64,000 nucleotides of DNA from Frischella japonica (lineage in GTDB: Bacteria; Pseudomonadota; Gammaproteobacteria; Enterobacterales; Orbaceae). A program made the translations under genes and the position numbers. The stretch lies in assembly GCF_014489845.1 (NCBI RefSeq), contig NZ_JABURY010000020.1, forward strand, positions 21,531 to 85,530, read 5' to 3'. This document shows, piece after piece, positions 20,917-29,497 of this stretch (positions are counted from its first letter, which is position 1; each line of letters opens with the position of its first letter). Under the pieces are notes generated by a model, which worked only from the letters and a program-made list of their open reading frames with translations, ran no database searches and was not told the origin of the DNA.

Positions 20917-21774
20917 ATGGAAACCAATTTAATAAAAGCTATTTTATACTTAGTAAAATCGCCAGTATCTCAAATACTGCAAATGAATAGTGGAAGAAAT
21001 AGAATAAATAATCAAGGCAAAGGACTTGAAGAATTTATTATTGATCTCTTTTGTGGAACTGTTGGTGAAATAGATGAACAACTACGTATTAGAAGACGAA
21101 ATGAATTGTTTAGCTATCTAGGGAATCAAAATAATCCGCCTGATGCCATGATATATGCTGGTGATGCGATCGAAATTAAAAAAATTGAAACTACAAATGC
21201 TGCTATTGCTCTAAATTCGTCTTATCCAAAGGCGAAATTATTTTCAAATAGCCCTATGCTTGTCAAATCTTGTGTTTCTTGTGAGGATTGGATTGAAAAA
21301 GATATGATTTATGCAATAGGTCAGATAAATAATCAGAATTTACTTCATTCCTTATGCTTTGTTTATGGCGTAGATTATGCAGCCAGTTTAGATATTTACG
21401 AAAGAATTAAATTAAAAATTAAACAAGGAATTCTAACCATAGAGGGTGTTGAATTTTCTGAAACAAAAGAATTAGGTAGAGTAAATAAAGTGGACCCTTT
21501 GGGAATTACAAATTTAAGAATACGTGGAATGTGGCATATTGATAATCCTATTAAGGTATTTAATTATATTTATGAACCTCAAAAAAGTGCTTCTTTCAAC
21601 ATGATGGCACTAATTAATATTGAAAAATATTTAACATTTAGTGATGAAGATCGCAACGAATTAGAAAAAAATGAAAAAGAATTAGAAAATCTAATGATAA
21701 AAGACGTAAAGATTAAATGTCCTGATAATCCAGCAAAACTTAAAGATGCTAAACTAATCACCTTTTTCTTATAG
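20917..21774 (+). CDS. NgoPII-like type II restriction endonuclease
   Basis: 285 residues, resembling the NgoPII family whose members cut GGCC. The N-terminal block with [20 protein letters not shown] (residues 25-44) matches the family start as I know it, and a catalytic PD-(D/E)xK set is visible: D76 in NPPDAMIY and E86-x-K88 in AIEIKK. The gene lies 17 bp upstream of a C5-cytosine methyltransferase on the same strand, the expected arrangement for a type II pair. The GGCC specificity is inferred from family resemblance. Base composition is more AT-rich than hsdR-hsdM, consistent with separate acquisition. Confidence 0.85.
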   Translation: METNLIKAILYLVKSPVSQILQMNSGRNRINNQGKGLEEFIIDLFCGTVGEIDEQLRIRRRNELFSYLGNQNNPPDAMIYAGDAIEIKKIETTNAAIALNSSYPKAKLFSNSPMLVKSCVSCEDWIEKDMIYAIGQINNQNLLHSLCFVYGVDYAASLDIYERIKLKIKQGILTIEGVEFSETKELGRVNKVDPLGITNLRIRGMWHIDNPIKVFNYIYEPQKSASFNMMALINIEKYLTFSDEDRNELEKNEKELENLMIKDVKIKCPDNPAKLKDAKLITFFL

Positions 21775-21791
21775 CCAAAAGAGTCGTATAT

Positions 21792-22787
21792 ATGAATATT
21801 ATTTCTTTATTTTCGGGAGCCGGCGGACTTGATTTAGGTTTCAAAAATGCAGGTTTTCAAATAGTTGTTGCTAACGAATATGATAAATCCATTTGGGAAA
21901 CTTATGAAAAAAACCACTCCACACCATTAATTAAAGGTGACATTCGAAATATAAACTCAGATATATTTTTAAAAAATACAAATAAAATTGATGGGATCAT
22001 TGGCGGTCCACCATGTCAAAGTTGGTCTGAAGCTGGTGCACTAAGGGGAATTAGAGACGAAAGAGGAAAATTATTTTTTGAATTTATTCGACTTTTAGAG
22101 GATTTGCAACCTAAATTTTTTGTTGCTGAAAATGTTTCTGGGATGATGTCAAAAAGACATTTAGAAGCCGTTCAAAATATAATTCATTTATTTGATCAAG
22201 CAGGATTAGGTTATGATGTTTCTATCCAAACATTAAATGCCTGTGATTACGGTGTTCCACAAGACCGAAAACGTGTATTTTATGTTGGTTTTAGGAAAGA
22301 TCTTGAAGTTAAATTTGAATTCCCAACACCTTTAAAAACAAAAGTATCATTGAAAGATTCTATTTTTGATTTACAAAATTCTGCTGTTCCTGCATTAGAA
22401 AAAAATAAATCTCATGGGGATAAATTATCTATACTAAATCATGAATATTTTACGGGTGATTTTTCAACAATCTTTATGTCTCGCAACAGAGTAAGGACAT
22501 GGGATCAGCAGAGTTTTACTATTCAAGCTGGAGCTCGGCATGCACCTATCCATCCTCAAGCCCCGATTATGATTAATGTCGGTAAAGATAAATTTCAATT
22601 TGTTGAAGGTAAGGAAAAATTATATCGACGATTGTCAGTTAGGGAGTGTGCAAGAATTCAAACTTTTCCTGATGATTTTAAATTTTATTATAACTCACTT
22701 GCTGATGCGTATAAAATGATTGGAAATGCTGTACCTGTAAAGTTAGCAGAAGCTGTAGCTAATCAAATTAAAGTATTTTTACGGTAA
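21792..22787 (+). CDS. DNA (cytosine-5)-methyltransferase, partner of the NgoPII-like enzyme
   Basis: 331 residues. Motif [13 protein letters not shown] (6-17), motif [10 protein letters not shown] with the catalytic cysteine at 75, motif VI ENV (113-115), the [11 protein letters not shown] motif VIII, and the C-terminal motifs IX/X ([16 protein letters not shown] and MIGNAVPV) are all present in the usual order. The target-recognition domain (about 200-270) is short, as in enzymes with small sites. It protects host DNA from the adjacent restriction enzyme; the proposed site is GGCC by family resemblance. All catalytic residues are intact. Confidence 0.93.
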   Translation: MNIISLFSGAGGLDLGFKNAGFQIVVANEYDKSIWETYEKNHSTPLIKGDIRNINSDIFLKNTNKIDGIIGGPPCQSWSEAGALRGIRDERGKLFFEFIRLLEDLQPKFFVAENVSGMMSKRHLEAVQNIIHLFDQAGLGYDVSIQTLNACDYGVPQDRKRVFYVGFRKDLEVKFEFPTPLKTKVSLKDSIFDLQNSAVPALEKNKSHGDKLSILNHEYFTGDFSTIFMSRNRVRTWDQQSFTIQAGARHAPIHPQAPIMINVGKDKFQFVEGKEKLYRRLSVRECARIQTFPDDFKFYYNSLADAYKMIGNAVPVKLAEAVANQIKVFLR

Positions 22788-22864
22788 AAAAAAATTTTCT
22801 TAAATTCTGTGTTCTTTTAGTAACAATTCGAAATAACACAGAAAATAAGAATCTTTATCAAAAA

Positions 22865-23278
22865 TTAATTTATTGATATAACCCTCTCCACAGCCTTAAT
22901 CCCCAAAATCTTAGCAATATCTTCAACCGAAACACCTTTATCCAACAAAGCATTAATCAATATTTTCTTTTCAGTCTCAGCTTTTCCTTTTATTTCTTTT
23001 GCTTTTTGTTGAGCTGTTTTAGTCTTATCCTTCTCCACCGCTAACTTCTATTTAGCAATCTGCTTTTCTTCTTTACGAATACGAACAACCACTTGATAAG
23101 CTGGGACGTATTTTAGGCTTTGTTCTAACTCGTCCATAAGTTTGGTACTGCGGAAGCTGATATAGGATTTTGGGGTGATGATTAGGTGGTAGATTTGGTT
23201 ATCACGCAATAACACACGTTGCATAATGCTGTAGACATCATCCGTGCCTTCATCATGCTTGGTGAGTTTTATATCCAT
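22865..23278 (-). pseudogene. 138-codon gene interrupted by one in-frame amber codon
   Basis: The frame runs from ATG at 23278 to TAA at 22865-22867 with a single TAG at 23048-23050, between EEKQIAK and KLAVEKDK. One C-to-T change (CAG to TAG) would explain it. The part after the stop is a Lys/Glu/Ala-rich coiled coil ending in LLDKGVSVEDIAKILGI, the kind of tail seen on Rpn-family recombination-promoting nucleases and related proteins. The 76 residues before it (IYHLIITPKSYISFRSTKLM and so on) I do not recognise. It may be a C-terminal remnant of a longer gene. Confidence 0.55.
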
Positions 23279-23928
23279 CTTATCGCCTTGTAAAATCAGT
23301 TAAAAAATAATGTAGCCTATTCTGTTTCGGATGGCCTGTTATTAAATAAACAATTCCGCAAGCTGACTTTTTGGGCTGTATTTTTGTTACAATTATTCAG
23401 AAGTCTATACCGTTTTAATTATTAATTAAGATTCTTGTAAATCAAAACAGATAATACAAGTTGATAAATAATATTTTATGTAATTGATTCATTTAGTCAC
23501 TAGTCTAAACATCACCAAATTATTATATTGCTTAAGGTTGCAATAACAATAGTTCTACCATCCCATGAGAATCCATAGCAAAAAACATAGCCAGAAAAAA
23601 TTCTGGTAATAGTAAGTTTGAAAATGTTCAATAAGAACTGATTTTTCATTAGGGAACAAATAAATATTATTTTTTAGACATAAAATAATTTACGAATTAG
23701 ATAGTTAACGTATTGTGACTCTATTGACTTACTGCTAAAGCGCATATTGTGATGATTTCCAGCAATCTGGTGTCTAGCATGAAGAAGGTTTGTTATAAAA
23801 GCGACCAAGTAAACGGAAAATCGCCCACAGTTAAACTTTTTTAACAGTCAAAATCAAACAAACTACTTTGAGTACAAGTCGAAGTTGGCACGTATATGCC
23901 AACTTGAAAACAATTTAACTATGGAGAT
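23279..23928. other. Intergenic region with an inverted repeat
   Basis: About 650 bp of AT-rich DNA without a supported gene. The only clear structure is the hairpin AAGTTGGCA (23882-23890) with TGCCAACTT (23897-23905), a perfect 9-bp stem 23 bp downstream of the MarR gene stop. It is probably the terminator of the leftward SRPBCC-MarR operon, although its T-run is poor. Confidence 0.5.
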
Positions 23929-24381
23929 TTAAAGAAGTTTTTTGAATAATGCAATCAAGGATAAATTCTTTTCTCCTAGTCGCATAAAAAATTTCTTATC
24001 TGTCTCTTCAACAACTAACGTTGCCTTAGCCGCAATGTTTAGGCCTGCTTTTGTTACTGAAATCGCTTTGGCTCGGGTATCTTGTGGGTGAGGAATACGC
24101 TCAAAATATCCCGCTTTTTCAAGCACACGAACAACCTGAGAAGTCGTCATTGGATCACTACCGGTTAATTGTGATAACCGAGCTTGTGTCAGTGGCTCCT
24201 TTTCATAAAACCAACTAGCTACAGCTAAAACAACAAATTGTGTGTGTGTCAGTCCAATGTGTTGCAAAGCATTTCGCTGTTCCCTTTGCCAACTATTTGA
24301 CACTCTCCATAGCAAAAAACCAGGGCTGTCATATGGTCCTTCAAAACAACTTGGTAAAGGCTTGTTAGATTTAGATGACAT
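23929..24381 (-). CDS. MarR family transcriptional regulator
   Basis: 150 residues with a winged helix-turn-helix (about 35-110): LTHTQFVVLAVASWFYEKE, then LTQARLSQLTGSDPMTTSQV as the recognition region, then the wing IPHPQDTRAKAISVTKAG. MarR proteins bind palindromic DNA as dimers and usually release it on binding a small aromatic ligand. It is the second gene of an operon, 4 bp after the SRPBCC gene. Two near-identical 12-bp palindromes lie upstream of that operon (24876-24906) and are the likely operators, so the operon is probably autoregulated. Confidence 0.9.
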   Translation of the reverse strand: MSSKSNKPLPSCFEGPYDSPGFLLWRVSNSWQREQRNALQHIGLTHTQFVVLAVASWFYEKEPLTQARLSQLTGSDPMTTSQVVRVLEKAGYFERIPHPQDTRAKAISVTKAGLNIAAKATLVVEETDKKFFMRLGEKNLSLIALFKKLL

Positions 24382-24385
24382 ACAA

Positions 24386-24814
24386 TCAAACCATCTTATC
24401 AGCTAGATATTTTGCTAAACCAGCCATCACATGTGGAAAGTCTGAGCTAATACCTTCTCCGAAAGCCTGCGCATCGGGACCTTGTGTATGAATAGCGTAG
24501 ATAAATTTGCTCTGACCTGGGTTCACTACTTCTATCCGATGTTCGACTCGGACCCGTGTTTCACCTATTAAGGTTTCGTCAATAAAATGTATTTCTTCAG
24601 CTACATCAACAAGCTGACTACGGACGATCTCACCATCAGGAAGTTCCATTGAAAACCATGTTCCTGACACAAATGGCCCTTCAATCTTGATTGATTTTAC
24701 CCCTGGATTCCACTGTTTCCAGTTAGCAGTATCGACAAATACCTGCCAAATTTGTTCCGGCGTATTATTGACATTTAACTCAAAAGATTTACTCCAAACG
24801 TTATTTTTATTCAT
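24386..24814 (-). CDS. SRPBCC (START-like) family protein
   Basis: 142 residues from the ATG at 24814; an upstream in-frame ATG at 24847 would add 11 residues but overlaps the promoter region. The features are those of the Bet v 1/polyketide-cyclase-like fold: an N-terminal strand, the helix NTPEQIWQVFVDTANWKQWNP, a run of strands and a long C-terminal helix. Such proteins have a hydrophobic cavity and bind or convert small ligands. Co-transcription with the MarR gene suggests that it handles the compound sensed by the repressor; this is inference. Confidence 0.85.
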   Translation of the reverse strand: MNKNNVWSKSFELNVNNTPEQIWQVFVDTANWKQWNPGVKSIKIEGPFVSGTWFSMELPDGEIVRSQLVDVAEEIHFIDETLIGETRVRVEHRIEVVNPGQSKFIYAIHTQGPDAQAFGEGISSDFPHVMAGLAKYLADKMV

Positions 24815-24875
24815 AGAATGTTCCGATATTATTATATGTAAGTGCAAATATTATATGTGCGCTTATAATATCACT

Positions 24876-24906
24876 ATTAGTACTAATTTCAAGTATCAGT
24901 ACTGAT
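24876..24906 (-). promoter_or_regulatory. Twin palindromic operators upstream of the SRPBCC-MarR operon
   Basis: Two perfect 12-bp palindromes, ATTAGTACTAAT (24876-24887) and ATCAGTACTGAT (24895-24906), share the core AGTACT and lie 19 bp apart centre to centre. Read on the minus strand, a TTGAAA (possible -35) lies between them and a TATTAT or TATAAT-like -10 follows about 16-17 bp later, so a bound dimer would block the promoter. A further dyad, ATATTATA (24848-24855) with TATAATAT (24864-24871), lies just downstream. Confidence 0.65.
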
Positions 24907-25290
24907 TAAAGATTATTTTAATTTTTCTGAATAATGATCTTACTTATCATCTGATTAGGGTGGTGCTTTCTTTTAAAGTTATTATTTTCTCGAATCTTCA
25001 ACCTCGTTTTGTGCTAAATAATATTACGATTCAGGGCATGGAGAATATGCTGACTCACTATTTGAGTAGAAAAATAAACTAGCTAAAATCTAATTATTGA
25101 TGATAATAATCTCATCTGAAAGGGAATTTTTAACATCCACAACGAAATACAACAAAAAATGATTTAAATAAAAAATAACCCACCTCCCTTCTTGTTTAAC
25201 CGGAACTAAAAACGCCTCTTATTTTAGTTCCGGTTAACTATTTACTGTATCGTGTAATACATTTTCATTGACTTAATTGCTTAACATTAT
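24907..25290. other. Intergenic region between the MarR operon and the PTS gene
   Basis: About 380 bp with no gene. The only structure is the long hairpin at 25196-25237, listed separately. Confidence 0.5.
25196..25237 (-). terminator. 16-bp perfect-stem hairpin after the alpha-glucoside PTS gene
   Basis: TTAACCGGAACTAAAA (25196-25211) and TTTTAGTTCCGGTTAA (25222-25237) are exact reverse complements with a 10-nt loop, 53 bp downstream of the PTS gene stop. There is no long T-run directly after the stem on the minus strand, so it may act as an mRNA 3'-end structure as well as, or instead of, a terminator. Confidence 0.6.
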
Positions 25291-26865
25291 TTATTTCATT
25301 AAGATATTCATTTCTTCCCTAACTTGCGGTACCGTTAAACCGACAATAATTTGTAATGATTGACCTTTGTAGACAACATTTATCGCACCATGGCTTTGAA
25401 AATAAGCAGTTTCCTCAACCAATTCAGGATTATCTACTTGGATACGTAACCGTGTTGCGCAGTTAGTTATGTGTTTAATATTTTCTTTACCGCCCAATCC
25501 TTCAATAAAGGCGATGGCTTTTTGTGTCACGACATCATGCTCATTTGTGTCAGACTCAGCATGATGCGCATCCTCACGTTTACTTTTTTGGTAATCAGAT
25601 TTTGTAAAGAGTTTGATCTTAGCATCGGAACGACCTGGCGTCATAAGATTAAATTTAACAATGAGGAATTTAAACACATAGAAGTAAATGACAGTGAAAG
25701 TTAAGCCAATAGCAATTTGAATAACATACGTTACCCAATGATTTGCCCCTAGTGGTAACCAGTTTTGGAAAAGAAAATCGACAACACCTAAATAGAAATT
25801 TCCTGATACACCAAATAGGTACATAATTGTTGCCATCGTTGCTGCCAAAATGGCATGTACCAAAAATAGCATCGGAGCAATAAAGATAAAGGTAAATTCA
25901 ATTGGTTCCGTGATCCCCGTCAACACAGCCGTTAGCGTTGCACCGATTAACAGTCCGGCAACCATTTTCTTATTTTCTGGCTTAGCCGTAGCATAGATAG
26001 CCATAGCAATACCAGAGCAACCGAATACTTTTCCCATTCCAATTAACATAAATCCACCTTGTGGGAATAATTCGGTTAATGGTGCATCGCTGTTAGCAAA
26101 TTCAGAAATATGAGAAATCCAATAATTGACAGTACCACCATCGGTAACAATTGGACCAAAATAGACCGGACCATAGACAAAGTGATGTAGACCAGTCGGA
26201 ATTAAAATACGTTCTAAAAAGGTAAACAACCAAACGCCGATCGCACCAGAATCTAAAATAATAATCTGTAAACTTTGAATTCCACTTTGGATAGGCGGCC
26301 ACACCAACACCGTCAAAATTGCTAAAATAAGCATTAAAGGAAAACAAAAAATTACGATTAATGGTGTCCCAGTAAAGATATTCGCCCAATCAGGTAAACG
26401 TAAATCAAAAAAACGATTATGCATCCAAACGGTAAAAGCAGCAGTCATAATCGATCCAACAATAGAAGTATCTAAAGTTAATACGCCGCCAACTTCGGTT
26501 AATCCTGTTTGACCAGCTTGATAATTGATACCGAGCTGCTCAGACCAAACATCAATGATTCCACCAATAAAATAGTTGAATGTTAAATAAGAGATAAAAG
26601 CAGCCAATACCGCACGGCCGGATGCCTTTTTAGCTAATGCAATTGGTAAACCAAGAGCAAATAACATTGGCATATTTTGAAACAAAACCATAGATGCTTT
26701 TTGAAATATACCAACAATTTTCACATAAGTAGAGCCTTCTACTGCAAAAGGAAATAAGTGAGGATCAAGTAAAACAACCGTTAGTCCCAATAAAATGCCC
26801 GCAGCGGGAAAAAGTAAAACAGGAACAAACATTGCTGCACCAAAACGTTGAATTGTATTTCTCAT
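25291..26865 (-). CDS. aglA: Alpha-glucoside-specific PTS permease, EIICB
   Basis: About 524 residues. Imports and phosphorylates an alpha-glucoside with phosphate from HPr and EIIA. An EIIC domain of the glucose/maltose type with about ten membrane segments fills residues 1-415; GITEPIEFTFIFIAP is the conserved substrate-site loop. A linker leads to an EIIB domain (about 440-525) with the phosphorylated cysteine in ITNCATRLRI, near 468. No EIIA domain is fused, so EIIA comes from elsewhere, as with AglA and MalX. I prefer the second ATG (26865), since AAAGG lies 9 bp upstream; the ATG at 26871 is also possible. The GH4 gene lies 120 bp upstream on the same strand and would process the imported sugar phosphate. 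Confidence 0.88.
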   Translation of the reverse strand: MRNTIQRFGAAMFVPVLLFPAAGILLGLTVVLLDPHLFPFAVEGSTYVKIVGIFQKASMVLFQNMPMLFALGLPIALAKKASGRAVLAAFISYLTFNYFIGGIIDVWSEQLGINYQAGQTGLTEVGGVLTLDTSIVGSIMTAAFTVWMHNRFFDLRLPDWANIFTGTPLIVIFCFPLMLILAILTVLVWPPIQSGIQSLQIIILDSGAIGVWLFTFLERILIPTGLHHFVYGPVYFGPIVTDGGTVNYWISHISEFANSDAPLTELFPQGGFMLIGMGKVFGCSGIAMAIYATAKPENKKMVAGLLIGATLTAVLTGITEPIEFTFIFIAPMLFLVHAILAATMATIMYLFGVSGNFYLGVVDFLFQNWLPLGANHWVTYVIQIAIGLTFTVIYFYVFKFLIVKFNLMTPGRSDAKIKLFTKSDYQKSKREDAHHAESDTNEHDVVTQKAIAFIEGLGGKENIKHITNCATRLRIQVDNPELVEETAYFQSHGAINVVYKGQSLQIIVGLTVPQVREEMNILMK

Positions 26866-26986
26866 ATACATTAACCTTTTATTAATATATTGATTTTATT
26901 ATTTTGGAAATAGTGATGTGCATTTTTAAGAATAACACTAAGCATTGATTTCAACCTTAGTGTTACTCCCAGTAATGATATAAAAA

Positions 26987-28315
26987 TTATTTAAAGAACT
27001 GTGGCAAATAGTCTTTATTTTCGTTTAAAATCTCTTCAACAATGGCTTTGGCTTTCGGAACATTTACAACAGTTCGATTAAGTGTTAATGCATTGATTAA
27101 TTTCTGTTTAGAACCTTCATACCACGCATCAACCACTAATTTTTCATAACCTAATTGAATTTCAATCATGGCTTTTTGGAATGTAGGAATAGTACCAATT
27201 GCAAATGCTTTTGGACCATCTGAAGTCAGCATACATGGTACTTCTACCATCGCATCATCTTGTAGGTTACGAATAGCACCATTATTTGGCACAATCACCA
27301 GATAGATATCACCTTTGTTATAGGCAAGTGATGCAGCAACTCGAATCATATAACGGCCGTGGATGTCATCATGAACATCTTCACCAGCAATGGAATTTTT
27401 TTCAATAATGCGTCTACACATTGCAAATACGTTTTTTTCACGACCATTAATGACTTGGCGGGCTCGGGTATTGTTAATGTCTTCTTTACTTACCATTTTT
27501 TCTGGATATAAATAGTATTGTAAATAAGTATTTGGTAAAAACTCAGGATTATCTCTTAACATGGTTTCCATGTTTTTAAATGTTGCTTGCCAAGAGGCAT
27601 CGTTAGCAATCACCGCATCAACTGCTTTGATACCATCTTTTAAAATAATATCTTTAATACGTTGAGTTAAATCCTCACCTTGTTTATTTTTAATTTTAGT
27701 AAACCAACCATAGTGATTTAAACCAAAGTATTCAGGTACAAAATCCCAAATTTCACAGCCGAGCAAATTAGCATAACTCACCATGATCGCCGCTGGCATA
27801 TCACAGATATTTAAGATTCGCTTATCATCCGGAAATTCCCTATTTAAGGCTTCTGCGACGATTGCGGCTGGATTAGTATAATTTAAAATCCAAGCTTCTT
27901 TTTGATAAGAGCGAATTTCACGAACTAATTCAATCATATCGCCAATTGACCGCAATCCATAAGCCATACCACCTGCTCCACAAGTTTCCTGACCGACACA
28001 TTGATGTGACAAAGGAATTTGCTCATCACGTTCACGCATTTTTAAACCGCCAGAACGAATTTGCATAAAAAAGAAATCAGAATTTTCAAAAGCAACTTTT
28101 TTGTCAGTGGTATAAATAAACTCTTCAATTTCGGGATAGAGTTCTTTAAACATAATTTCCGTTGCTTTTGCATTTAATTCTTGTCGAGCAGCATCAATAT
28201 CATAAAAAACTACCCTTTTTAATGGAAAGCTTTCTTTCTCTGTAACCAAACTTCGCATAATACCTAATGTATAAGTACTACCAGCGCCGACAACAGTTAA
28301 ATTAATCTTTTTCAT
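26987..28315 (-). CDS. aglB: 6-phospho-alpha-glucosidase, glycoside hydrolase family 4
   Basis: 442 residues, the usual length for AglB, GlvA and MalH. GH4 enzymes hydrolyse phosphorylated disaccharides through an NAD+- and metal-dependent redox mechanism. Visible features: the NAD-binding VGAGSTYTLG at residue 8, NYTNPAA near 146, the metal-binding cysteine in NICDMPAA near 170 and the GLNHYGW histidine near 200. The start has AGGAAG upstream. As the first gene of the leftward operon, it should split the 6-phosphosugar delivered by the PTS permease into glucose 6-phosphate plus glucose or another product. Its promoter region carries a CRP site and a putative GntR operator. Confidence 0.92.
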   Translation of the reverse strand: MKKINLTVVGAGSTYTLGIMRSLVTEKESFPLKRVVFYDIDAARQELNAKATEIMFKELYPEIEEFIYTTDKKVAFENSDFFFMQIRSGGLKMRERDEQIPLSHQCVGQETCGAGGMAYGLRSIGDMIELVREIRSYQKEAWILNYTNPAAIVAEALNREFPDDKRILNICDMPAAIMVSYANLLGCEIWDFVPEYFGLNHYGWFTKIKNKQGEDLTQRIKDIILKDGIKAVDAVIANDASWQATFKNMETMLRDNPEFLPNTYLQYYLYPEKMVSKEDINNTRARQVINGREKNVFAMCRRIIEKNSIAGEDVHDDIHGRYMIRVAASLAYNKGDIYLVIVPNNGAIRNLQDDAMVEVPCMLTSDGPKAFAIGTIPTFQKAMIEIQLGYEKLVVDAWYEGSKQKLINALTLNRTVVNVPKAKAIVEEILNENKDYLPQFFK

Positions 28316-28384
28316 AGTATGCTTCCTAAATTATACTTGTTAAATAAAACTCACACTCAATATGTTACCAATAAGTATCTAACC

Positions 28385-28404
28385 AAATAATACCAATTTA
28401 ATAC
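28385..28404. promoter_or_regulatory. Putative GntR operator, copy 1
   Basis: AAATAATACCAATTTAATAC matches the element at 28537-28556 at 19 of 20 positions. It lies 70 bp upstream of aglB and next to a consensus CRP site. The paired copies flank the divergent promoters of aglBA and the GntR gene, so they are the likely repressor sites. This is inference from repetition and position. Confidence 0.6.
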
Positions 28405-28407
28405 AAA

Positions 28408-28423
28408 TGTGAAAAAGATCACA
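28408..28423. promoter_or_regulatory. CRP (cAMP receptor protein) binding site
   Basis: TGTGA-N6-TCACA is present exactly (TGTGAAAAAGATCACA), preceded by AAA and followed by AAA, close to the full consensus. It lies 93 bp upstream of the aglB start in the divergent promoter region. It indicates catabolite control of alpha-glucoside use. Confidence 0.8.
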
Positions 28424-28536
28424 AAATTTTTTCATTTGTTATAAGTTATAAGCTAGGAAATTATGTATATGGTAAAGTAAGAAATGCTAATAAGATGAGG
28501 CTATTTTGTATATGCTATTTGAATTATTCAATGTTA

Positions 28537-28556
28537 AAATAATACAAATTTAATAC
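28537..28556. promoter_or_regulatory. Putative GntR operator, copy 2
   Basis: AAATAATACAAATTTAATAC, one mismatch to copy 1, lies 13 bp before the GTG start of the GntR gene. Binding here would cover the ribosome binding and start region, which suggests autoregulation. Confidence 0.6.
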
Positions 28557-28569
28557 TAGAGAAAATACC

Positions 28570-29286
28570 GTGAGTAAACCACTTTACCGACAAATTGCTG
28601 AAGCTTTTGAACAAAAAATTCGCTCCGGTGAATTAGATGTTGATGATGTATTACCAACCGAACAATCTTTACAAGATATGTATAATGTAAGTCGAGTCAC
28701 CGTTCGAAAAGCTATTGAACAACTTGAAAATCAAGGTTTAGTTCAGCGTATCAAAGGAAGTGGCACGTATGTAAAATATAATCCAGCCAAATATGATAGT
28801 TTTCAATTAAAGGGATTCGACGAAAATATTACCGCCCAAGGACGTACAGCTGGTACAAAAGTAATACATTTTCAATTAGAACCAGCACCATCGGCTATCG
28901 CAGAACATCTAAAAATTGAAGCGGGTACGATGATATTCTCAATTATACGAATTAGAACAATCGATGATGAACCAGAAATATTGGAACAAAGTTATATGCC
29001 TCTTTCACTCTTTCCAGATTTAAGTGTGGAAGTGATGCAAACATCAAAATATCACTATATTGAAAAACAAAAAGGCTACCAAATATCCCATAGTCGACAA
29101 GATTTAAAACCGGTTTTAGCTACTGATGTGATAGCCAAGCATTTAAATATTAAAACCAATCATCCTGTAATACGTCAACGTTCTACCAGTGAGTTAATAA
29201 ATGGTGAAATATTTGAATATAGCGTTCAATATTTAAGAGGATTCCAATACCGGTTTGAGTATATTGCCCGCAGAGGATTGGAATAG
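28570..29286 (+). CDS. GntR family regulator (HutC subfamily, UTRA domain)
   Basis: 238 residues beginning at GTG. N-terminal winged helix (5-70) with PLYRQIAEAFEQKIRSGEL, LPTEQSLQDMYNVSRVTVRK and the wing RIKGSGTYV; C-terminal UTRA ligand domain (about 88-236), the arrangement of TreR- and NagR-like regulators that sense sugar phosphates. It is divergent from aglB-aglA with 254 bp between, and two near-identical 20-bp elements lie in that gap, so it probably represses aglBA until a phosphorylated alpha-glucoside is present. Confidence 0.88.
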   Translation: MSKPLYRQIAEAFEQKIRSGELDVDDVLPTEQSLQDMYNVSRVTVRKAIEQLENQGLVQRIKGSGTYVKYNPAKYDSFQLKGFDENITAQGRTAGTKVIHFQLEPAPSAIAEHLKIEAGTMIFSIIRIRTIDDEPEILEQSYMPLSLFPDLSVEVMQTSKYHYIEKQKGYQISHSRQDLKPVLATDVIAKHLNIKTNHPVIRQRSTSELINGEIFEYSVQYLRGFQYRFEYIARRGLE

Positions 29287-29368
29287 GAATTCATCAACAC
29301 AGTAAAGAATTTTTGATATTAATAAAAAATAGGTTTTTATGTACATCATTATTAATTGTTAAACTCGT

Positions 29369-29384
29369 AATACGATATCGTATT
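29369..29384. promoter_or_regulatory. 16-bp perfect palindrome, unassigned
   Basis: AATACGATATCGTATT is a perfect palindrome 83 bp after the GntR gene. It is too short and has no T-run, so it is not a terminator. It resembles an operator for a dimeric regulator, but no complete gene starts next to it; the following sequence is a nucleotidyltransferase relic, so it may be a leftover promoter element. Confidence 0.4.
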
Positions 29385-29497
29385 GCTAGTCGCGGTTCAC
29401 GTGAATGAATTAAATTACGATTAATTGGTTAAATTAATTAAATTTACCTTATTCAGTATTAATGATCTAATGTCAAAATAGAATTTTTAACATGTAC

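Noticed and set aside
25471..25704. Plus-strand open frame of 77 codons inside the PTS gene
   Set aside because: Shadow of the EIIB and linker coding region on the other strand.
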